Assembly: GCF_016718685.1 (NCBI RefSeq)
Contig: NZ_JADKCX010000013.1
Location: 39,870 to 103,869, forward strand
Source of the DNA: Haliscomenobacter sp.
GTDB lineage: Bacteria; Bacteroidota; Bacteroidia; Chitinophagales; Saprospiraceae
Direction of reading: 5' to 3'
DNA length: 64,000 nucleotides
Part shown: positions 56,798 to 64,000 of the stretch, one piece after another
Layout: every line of letters begins with the position of its first letter
How positions within the stretch are numbered: position 1 is the first letter of the stretch
Program-made: the position numbers and the translations under genes
The notes under the pieces: generated by a model
Databases searched by the model: none
What the model was told of the DNA's origin: nothing
The model's input: the letters and a program-made list of their open reading frames with translations, nothing else

Positions 56798-59700
56798 TCA
56801 TTCATTCAGCAAAAAATACACGATCCGGCAGGCATTTCCCTTACTCTTGGGATTCTTTTCCGAACTGATTTCCAGATTCAAAGTATGTGCACCGGGTTTC
56901 AAATCCGCCCCCAAAATCAAATACCAGGGCAAATGCAATTGACCACTCCACTGCGTGTACAAATCCAGGATTTTGGATGGGCCGCCGTCGATAGAATAAG
57001 TGATCATGCCCGCATCGGCACCCGAAACCAGGGCAATTCCCACCGCAGTTCCTTTAAAACTCAGCGAAAAAGCACTGCCCGGTGCATTGCCCACCAACAT
57101 GGGCTTCTGGACAAAACCTTCGCGGGTAGGCAAACCATCACTAGGCGACCAATCGGGGTCAATTTTCCAATTGGCATCACGTTTGGCATTTTCAATGGCG
57201 TAATATTTGCCTTTGTCAAAACTGGCGCGGTTCAGTGGAGTTGGGAAAAAAGTGGATTCCGTCCAAACCTCCGGGTCGTCAAAAGCCGTCGTCAACAGGG
57301 TTTTGATGGCCGAAAAATACAGTTCCTGCCCAAAGGGCGAAGGGTGCAAATCTTTAAAATCGTCTGCCCAACTGAACTCCTGATTCCCCATTTTATCCGC
57401 TACTGCTCTAGCTAAATTGATGAAAGGCAATTGATAATGGGTAGCGATCAATTCATGGTTGTGCACTTCAACGGGCGTTCTTTCAAAGTAATAATCCTGC
57501 GTTTTATCCGGATCGGCGAAGGCCATCAGTACGATGTCCATTTTGGGATTGCTAAGGCGGGCGTGCCGAACAATTCCTTCCAGTGCGCGCACTTGGGTGA
57601 GGCTATCGGTTCCATTGGCGCGGTCGTTCACGGCGGCTTCGACAAAGAGGAGGTCAACTTTTCCTTTGTCCAAAACATCTCGTTGCAAACGGAAAGCATG
57701 CGGCAAACTACCTAGTGAGGGAATACCTGCGGCGATAAATGTAAATTCCGTATGCGGGAATCGCTCCTGGAGGTAATCACAGGTTTTGTCGCGCCAGCCC
57801 TTGTTGTGGGTGATGGAGCCACCCAGGAAAGCGACAGTCGCCTTTTTTTGCGTCAAAATGACCCGATGAATGTTTTTTAACCCCTGGTGGACTTGTACGT
57901 AATCGCGGTTGGGCAAGGGCTTTTTGACTGGATAGCTGTTGTTCAGAATGAAATCGGCCCAGGCTTCGGCTTTGTTGATGGGAAAATGATGCCCTTCCAA
58001 ACGCTGGGGCCCATCGGTAACCGGGTAAATGGTGGCTGGTCCACCAAGTGCGGTGTAGCGCTGCACCAAAGGATAGGTGTTCTCATCCGAAGGCACTATT
58101 TTATCCTGATTGGAGATTACGTGCAGAATGGGAACTTTAAAAGCCGCCAGCCCTTCCAGGTTGTCGATCGGGTTGTCCTTAAACGCGAGGGCTTCGGCTT
58201 CACTCAACTTGAACACCTCCTGAAACTGCGTCCAACTTTTGGGGTCTCCGGGACCCTTGCCTTTGCCACCCGGCCAACTTTTGATGTCACATACGGGAGC
58301 TTCAGCGTAAATGCAGGACACCTTGTCGGGGTTTCTTTTCGCCCAGGCGTAGACGTACAACCCACCTCTGCTCACCCCTTCCAGGGCTACTTTGGGGGCA
58401 AAATTGTGTTGGTTGACCAAATGTGCATACACCTCATCCCAGGCTTGCATGGCGGCGGGGCTACCGTATTGGTCGTCGACGTGCACAAACACCACGTGAA
58501 AACCTTTGGACAACAACAAACTGTCCATCTCGGTATGCCAGTCCGGAAAAGACGCCCGCCATACCCAGGGTTTGCCTTCCAGGGCTTGTTTTGGTTTTAC
58601 ATAGTAAGCACGATGTTGATTTAATGTAAAGTGCACCCGTTCAAACCCTTTCCAGGTATCCGTGTGGGTGATGATCGCCGATTGGAACAAATCCTCTTCG
58701 CGTATTTGGGCATAAACGATTTTGCTGTAATTGTCTTTTTCATACAAAACCCCGATCGTATGGTCTTGCTGAATGACCAAATCGGAATAGGCCGAACTGC
58801 CCGTCGCAATGACTTTTCCGGTACGCCAGGTTTGCCCTTCATCCGCACTGACTTTGAGTACCAGGTTTTCTCTTTTGCTCTGGTGGTCCAGATTGGTAAA
58901 GAGCAGCCATTTTTGCCCACTCTTCGTGGTATAATTGATCATACTTCCTTCACAAACGGGATCGGGCAACTGGGTTTCGACATACACCGAGTCCCATTTA
59001 GCTCCAGCGCTTGTACTCGTTGCCATGATGCGGTATTTGGCATCGCCCGATTGGTTGCGGCAATTCAGCAAAATGCCGCCGTTAGCCAGTTCGGCGGCGG
59101 TATTTTCGTTGCTGCCAGCATAGGCGACATTCGGGCTAAGTTTCCAGCTTTTGCCGTGGTCATCGGAGTAAAATCCGTGGGCGAGGTAGTCTTTTCCCTG
59201 ATCCTGGGGTTGTCCTTCCGAATGGTTCGCCGCCACAAAAATGCGGCCTCGGTATGGCCCGGCACTCAATTGCAACGCATGCCCCGGTGTGTTGGCGTAG
59301 TGCCGCCAGTCCTCTTTAAAATTGTAGGCAGGATTGGTTTGCGGGTGATTGGGCCTGGACACAAAGCGGGTGATGTTGACGGGCATTGACCAGGATTTAC
59401 CCGCATCTGTACTGGTTTTGTACCAAACTTCCCGCATGGCTTTGCCATTTCTGACCTCAGCCTCAGAGCCCGTTCCAGTGTTGTAAAACAGAAACAAACG
59501 CCCCTGGGGGTAACGTTTGTCGCTCAAGTCAAAAACCGGGGCGGGATTGCCTGCCTGGTTGTTGCCATTTTCGGCTACGACCTCTAGTTTTTGCCAGGTT
59601 CCCCCATTGTCAGTACTGCGTTTGAGCACGATGCGCACATCGCCGTGATCGCTACAGCTGAGGCGGCGGGCTTCGCAAAAAGCGAGTAAATCGCCATTGG

Positions 59701-60035
59701 GGGCCTTGACGATGGCGGGGATGCGGTAGCATTTGTATCCTTCTTCGTTGTTTTGGAAAACGGTGGTTTCTTCGCCTGGAGAAGAAATCGATTCTACAAT
59801 CTGACCTCGAAGCTGGTTCAAGTCTCCAGACTTGAACCCATCATCAGCACGTCTCTGACGTACAAACCCTTTTGATTTGAGCGTTGCTTGTGCGTCAGAC
59901 GCGGAAATAATCACAAGTCGAGCTTGTACCAGCTTGGTTCCGTTTAACACTTTGGCTGGCAGGTTTGTTTACGCGGCTGAGTTTCCCACACCACATGCAA
60001 GCGCAAACGAAATAGAAAAAAACGAAATGCCTCAT
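56798..60035 (-). CDS. Sialidase - alpha/beta hydrolase - SGNH esterase fusion protein, frame disturbed near the start
   Basis: The clean frame from 59950 encodes 1050 residues in three enzymes. Residues 60-430 are a GH33-like sialidase: KCYRIPAI with the first Arg, Asp-boxes at 112-119, 180-187, 262-269 and 368-375, NCRNQ Arg 298 and CEGSM Glu 334. Residues 440-670 are an alpha/beta hydrolase (EGVSRGGL Ser 527, Asp 616, His 654). Residues 700-890 are an SGNH esterase (FLGGSITHNKGW Ser 712, VND Asn 775, DLHPS). A beta domain follows. The likely start is ATG 60035 (MRHFVFFYFVCACMW), which overlaps the upstream stop as ATGA. A one-base shift and a repeat insertion (59810-59935) lie between. Confidence 0.85.
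59810..59935. mobile_element. MITE-like element of four stacked palindromes inside the sialidase gene
   Basis: Terminal 8-base inverted repeats AAGCTGGT and ACCAGCTT bound a 126-bp stretch. Inside are four short palindromes: 59815-59838 (11-bp perfect arms), 59849-59861, 59892-59902 (GCGTCAGACGC) and 59913-59927. All follow a GTCTnnnGAC or AAGTCnnnCTT style. The length is a multiple of three and the sequence is open in the sialidase frame, coding for 42 basic residues unlike any sialidase. No transposase is present, so it would be moved in trans. Confidence 0.55.
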
Positions 60036-61832
60036 TTTTTAACAGACAGGATTGGGAGTTCGGGTTGACATAAAGCTTTGCCCAGAATTTGATACCCTTC
60101 CGCATTAGGATGCAGGCCATCAGAAAACAGTTTTTCGTCAATTTTCCCCGTGGGCAATAAAAGGGTGGAGCCAATATTGGCGTAGGTCACCGCGTTGGAT
60201 TTGGCCATGGTCTGGATACCTTGGTTCAATTTCAAGATACGTGCTTCCCGCTCACGCCGGGGGTAAAGCCCCAACACATAAACCGAGGCAAAAGGCTGAC
60301 GGGTTTTGATGGCTTCGATCAAAAAAACCAGGCCCTCTATGATCTCTTCATCGGTATTGATCAGCAGGTTATTGGTACCGATGTTGATGACAATTTTTCG
60401 GGCGCGATGCCTTCCAGTTCATCGTGGTACACCCGCCATAGGACGTTTTCAATCCTGTCCCAGCCAAAACCCAGGTTGCGCACTTGCAAGGGTTCCAGGT
60501 ATTTCGCCCAGGAATCCGCACCTTTGATGCGGTCGTTCAGGGGCTTGCCACCCCAGTTGTGGGTGATGGAATTGCCAATGAAGAGGATTTTGCCGGGTTC
60601 GGTCGCATGCAGGGTTTTGATGGCGTTGTGCCGTTCCTCCCAGTTGTAACTACCCGGCTCACGGCTTTGGCGAATGGGCTTTTGGGTGATCAGGGCACCC
60701 TGGGGTTCACGCAGGATATCGCGGAGTTTTTTCTCATAAGCCTGGGCCTGGAGCATCATGCCGTAGTCGTTGGGGTGCGTGCCATCAACGGTGGCATCCA
60801 GGTCAAAATTGATGTCGGCAAAAGTCAGGGTGTACAATGCAGGAACCCGGTCAAGTTTCAATTGGTCAACTGCCGTTTGTAAACTCAGGTTGGCCTCTTG
60901 GTAAAAGGTTTGTCGGGTGGGCACCATGAAGCCTTCGGAATAACCCGCATGTTCGGTCAGGAGAATGGGCGTTTTGGGGTGCTTGGCCCGAATACTTCTG
61001 ACCGCTTCGATGATGCGTTTTTGCAAATCCGGGGCACTGAAGCGCTCGGTGGTCATGTTGGGCAGGCAATCCAGCACGTACACCTTGGCATCAATTTCGT
61101 TGATGAGGTCGATGAGTTCCGGTTCCAGGCGGCCATTGCCCGAAAAGCCGAGGTTGATCACCGGACGATCCAATTTGCGCGACAAAATATTGGTCCAGGC
61201 CATACCTGGGCGCGAGGCACAGGCGCCCTGCGCAATGGAAGTGCCGTACACAACAATCGGTTTTTCTTGCATGTTGGGCAGCGGGGTAAACTTACTATCA
61301 CTTGGCACGCCGATTTCCAGTCCACTCAAACCTTTGTACAAAGGCAGGTACAGGCGGTATTCCCGGCCTAGTTTGTGGTAGCCGTCGGTAGGTTTTAGTT
61401 TGTCAAAGTTGTACTCCACGGTATCCTTGAAGCTGTATTTCCCAGCACAAAAATGCCAGGTTCCGTCGCTGTCGATGGCGTATAAATCCACGCCGCTTAC
61501 CCCGGTAGCGGGCATGTGGGGCATGCCCGGGCTGCCGACAATTTGATAACGCACCTTGATTTGTGGGCATTGCTAAAAAAACGGATGAAGAGTCCAGCTG
61601 GCTGGAGCGATAAGTTCCAAACAGGGGGCCTAACCAGGCTTTTTGCCCGTCCCGGCAGGCGTTGAATCGTGTCTTTTAGCTCCGCAGACCAGCCCCCGCC
61701 GTCGATGACAGGGAAGGTAGCGTTGGAAGGTTTCCACCAGCTGAGATCAGCGGAGGTTTGACCAGTTATGGATGAGGACAATAAAAGTATTAGGCTGAAC
61801 AAAAGCCAAGGAAACAAGACCTGATTTTTCAT
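60032..61832 (-). CDS. Double SGNH/GDSL esterase (sialate O-acetylesterase-like), two frameshifts
   Basis: From MKNQVLFPWLLFSL a signal peptide ends near ITGQ. A GxDLY-type beta domain follows (NLSLQPAGLFIRFFSNA, TGVSGVDLYAI). The first SGNH domain has VVYGTSIAQGACASR and GTHPNDYG; the second has ILFIGNSITHNWGG, INIGTNN and SDGLHPNAEGY. Adding one A near 61562 and one A near 60393 makes it continuous, about 600 residues. The stop overlaps the sialidase start in ATGA, so the two are translated together, and removal of O-acetyl groups from sialic acid would open the way for the sialidase. That role is inferred from context and architecture. Confidence 0.8.
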
Positions 61833-61889
61833 TGCGTTGATGGTAGATGATAAATGCTGGGTAAATTTACAATAAAGCCGCAATCCCCC

Positions 61890-61897
61890 TATATTTG
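61890..61897 (+). promoter_or_regulatory. Candidate -7 box of the second DinB gene
   Basis: TATATTTG matches TAnnTTTG. TTTA at 61865-61868 may be the -33 element with 21 bases spacing. The start would be near 61904, giving a leader of about 28 bases. Confidence 0.45.
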
Positions 61898-61931
61898 GAA
61901 AAAGTTCTTCATCGAAAACCCATCACAAAAA

Positions 61932-62478
61932 ATGACCGAAATCAATCAGTTACTCGCCCAAGTCGAATCGGCAAGACAGGCTTTCATCGCCGAAGCAACC
62001 GGGCTTAGCTTTGCCCAGGCCAACTTCAAACCTAATCTCGAATCCTGGAACATTGTTGAAATCGTAGAACACATCGTCCGTGCTGAGCAATCGGGTATCA
62101 GCGGCTTGTGGAAAGCATATGACGCACTCCGTCGAGGTGAGCCCGTTTGGTCGGGTGATCCCATCCACCGGGGCTTATCCGCTGATGAAATCATTGCGCG
62201 TACCTGGCAACCCAAAGAAATTGTGCCGCCAATTGCCGCGCCACAGTGAGGTGGTGCTTTGAACTTTTGGTTGGCCATGCTGAAGGCGCAAAACTCCATG
62301 CTGGCGGATTTGGCGGCTGAATTGGAAGGATTTGACTTGGAAACCTTGCTCTATCCACACCCCATTTCCGGGCCAATGGATGCCCGGCAGCGTTTTGATT
62401 TTTTTGCGGGTGCATATGTTGAGGCATCAGAAGCAGATGCAGGAATTGAAGGGGGATGCTGGTTTTCCGAAGGGCTGA
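61932..62478 (+). CDS. DinB family protein, in-frame TGA and one frameshift
   Basis: From MTEINQLLAQVESARQ the frame stops at TGA 62247-62249, but goes on in the same frame as GGALNFWLAMLKAQNSML; TGG to TGA would explain the stop. A run of seven T at 62399-62405 then breaks the frame. With six T the text is RFDFLRVHMLRHQKQMQELK and stops at 62478, as expected for a DinB four-helix bundle with His in VEHIVRAE and MLRHQ. About 181 residues. This may be a true pseudogene or sequence error. Confidence 0.7.
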
Positions 62479-62634
62479 TGGGTATTCATTCTTCTTGCTA
62501 CGATAAAAAAAAAACCAGTAAATTGGCATGAATTTAAACTCAAGACAATTAAATGAGCGCAGCACAACTAAAAATGAAATTCACAAATACCTTGATGCAG
62601 TGAAAGATGAAACTTTTTAAAGGTTGTCCATTCA

Positions 62635-62805
62635 ATGCTGAACACCTCCGTTCAAGAAAATCAAATCATCGTTGGTTATCGCCCCAATAATCAATCAATT
62701 ACTCAGAATGAATTAATCGAAGAGCTCATGGCTAGCGAAGCAGCCATCGACAGAGGAGAATTTTTGACCATTGATCAACTTATTGAGGAATCTGAGAAAT
62801 GGTAA
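62635..62805 (+). CDS. Short type II antitoxin-like protein
   Basis: This 56-residue frame (MLNTSVQENQIIVGYRPNNQ start) resembles the small antitoxins that precede RelE/ParE toxins: an IVGYRPNN opening and an acidic end with RGEFLTIDQLIEESEKW. The stop overlaps the toxin start (ATGGTAA) as usual for such pairs. It is intact. It neutralises the toxin by direct binding if the pair is active. Confidence 0.55.
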   Translation: MLNTSVQENQIIVGYRPNNQSITQNELIEELMASEAAIDRGEFLTIDQLIEESEKW

Positions 62806-63125
62806 ATGCTAAATACCGGGTAACTGTATCCAACCCCCACAAAAAACGTTTAAGAGCTATTTTCCTATTTAAATGAAAATAGCTCGAACCAGGCTAAAAA
62901 GGTGCGAAAATCTCTGCTGAGACTGTCAAAAAAGCCTAGAGAAGATGCCTCAAGCGTCGTTCTGTTCTTCCTGGTACAGAAGACATGAATCCACCCTATC
63001 GATATACAAAAAAATGGTCTTACAAAATTGTCTTCAAGATTGTAGAATTGAAGAAAGAGGTTCGGGTTTTAGATTTTTTTCACGAAAAACAGAACCCAGA
63101 TAAGTTGAAAAAGCTCATAAAATGA
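62799..63125 (+). pseudogene. RelE/ParE family toxin, several frameshifts
   Basis: ATG at 62799 overlaps the antitoxin stop. The start MVNAKYRVTVSNPHKKRLRA and the end WSYKIVFKIVELKKEVRVLD with KLKKLIK are typical of the RelE/ParE toxin fold. Between them the text jumps through two other frames (YLNENSSNQAKKVRKSLL, then SLEKMPQAS), so at least three indels are present. The total length fits one 109-codon gene. Either the toxin has decayed or this part of the sequence is poor. Confidence 0.6.
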
Positions 63126-63180
63126 AACCTTTATGAGCTTACTTCGTATACTCAAGTAGAGTTTATTCAAAACTATTATC

Positions 63181-64000
63181 ATGGCAACAAATTATTGGAG
63201 AATATCACCTGGAGAAAAAGGCAAATACTGGCATGAATTTGAAGAGCAAGAAAAGATAAAAATAGGTTGGCAAAAGGTTCCTGATGCTAGACACATTCAA
63301 ACCCCAGAAGAATGTAAGAAATTTCTTATAAAGTATAATGAAACTTTACCTGGAGTATTTTACAGTTTTATAAAAGAAACGCAGATTAGTGATATTATTT
63401 TTATTTCAAAAGGATTACATCTATTTTAAGGGTGGGTAAAGTAATTTCCGAGTACCGATTATGATCCTTTAAGTGATTACAAACATTACAGAAACGTAAA
63501 ATGGTTAAACCATGAAGATACTGATATAAAAATCTTTAAAACAATTTAATGGTTCTTTCAAAAGAATAAAAAATGAGGAGCTTTTGCTAATTTTGAAAAA
63601 TGACCAAATAAAGCAGATTCTAAATCCAAATGAAACTCACCAAGTAGTTATTTATCTAATTTAATAGAAAGCATAGCCATAGAAGGCTACGAAGGAAAAC
63701 AAAAGGAGCTTCTTATCAATCATCTTATCAGAGAAAGGGACAAACAATTGACTAAAGATTATAAAGACAAATATAAGTCAATTCAAAAATGTCCAGCATG
63801 TAACTTCAATCCTAAGGAAATTTACAGTATCGACGCTATAAATTTATTTGAGTTACATCACATTATTCCAATAGGGATGAGGGACAAAAAAATTGGATCA
63901 AAAACTCTTGAGAATGATCTAATACTTCTCTGCCCTAATTGCCATAGATTTATTCACAAATTAATGATTAAAGAACCGAATGGCCTTATAACTTTAGATG
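63181..64000 (+). CDS. HNH endonuclease with N-terminal EVE/McrB-like domain, frameshifted and cut by the window end
   Basis: The first frame (ATNYWRISPGEKGKYWHEFE, KIGWQKV) reads like the N-terminal modified-base reader of some restriction proteins. After 63415 the protein continues through other frames (YDPLSDYKHYRNVKWLNHED, NGSFKRIKNEELLLILKNDQ) to a long last segment. There the HNH nuclease is clear: CPACNF, ELHHIIPI, LENDLILLCPNCHRFIH, with two CxxC zinc pairs. At least four frame changes occur. The region is much richer in AT than the rest of the window. A role in restriction of modified DNA is inferred. Confidence 0.6.

Noticed and set aside
57887..59389. Two plus-strand frames of about 250 codons each
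   Set aside because: Both are antisense to the sialidase fusion, which has catalytic motifs of three families in its own frame.

Overview
The window looks like a chromosomal segment of a Bacteroidota member, most likely of the Saprospiraceae (Haliscomenobacter/Lewinella-like). The genus is an inference. The evidence is type IX secretion signatures (a PorT-like protein next to ubiE, and three cargo proteins with C-terminal sorting domains), a TonB receptor with a carboxypeptidase-like N-terminal domain, S46 and S41 peptidases, HYR/dockerin-like giant proteins and TAnnTTTG-type -7 promoter boxes. Layout: 1-6.4 kb holds a partial AlaDH/PNT gene, porT, ubiE, a CotH-like T9SS protein, a sulfatase and an aldo/keto reductase. 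6.5-15.2 kb holds pnuC, a TonB receptor, envelope proteins (T9SS cargo, PA14-OmpA), a PLP enzyme, a TIM-barrel isomerase, a seven-fold 42-residue repeat protein and tRNA-Ser(UGA). 15.3-25.6 kb holds TraB/GumN, Lrp, a cytochrome c maturation operon (ccmB-ccmC-ccmD) running into glutamate dehydrogenase, a cell-wall amidase, a pair of proteins resembling a decayed helicase, and a PAS-AraC regulator. 26-36.6 kb holds a 4.6 kb HYR/dockerin-like surface protein, Nudix, pyrE, an M42 peptidase, a UbiA-like protein and an S41 peptidase. 36.6-42 kb is an envelope-sugar block (rmlB, UDP-glucuronate decarboxylase, an outer-membrane barrel, waaA, heptose kinase). 42-49.7 kb is general metabolism and stress (Rieske oxygenase, DinB, S46 dipeptidyl peptidase, MarC, Crp-YCII-DoxX operon, M19 dipeptidase). 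50-62 kb is a glycan-stripping cluster: GH95 fucosidase, Gfo/Idh/MocA protein, sulfatase, alpha/beta esterase, a sialidase-hydrolase-esterase fusion and a double SGNH esterase. 62.5-64 kb is an AT-rich edge with a broken toxin-antitoxin pair and an HNH nuclease gene cut by the window end. Two properties cut across the window. First, at least 13 genes carry single-base indels, mostly in short homopolymers, and removing one base or adding one restores a family-typical protein; two further genes carry an in-frame stop. The simplest explanation is uncorrected sequencing or assembly error, so broken genes are annotated here as whole loci with the lesion stated. Second, many convergent gene junctions carry long, nearly perfect hairpins whose arms are built of quasi-repeated 7-10 base words, and several palindromic repeat elements are present, one of them inside the 5' coding part of the sialidase gene.
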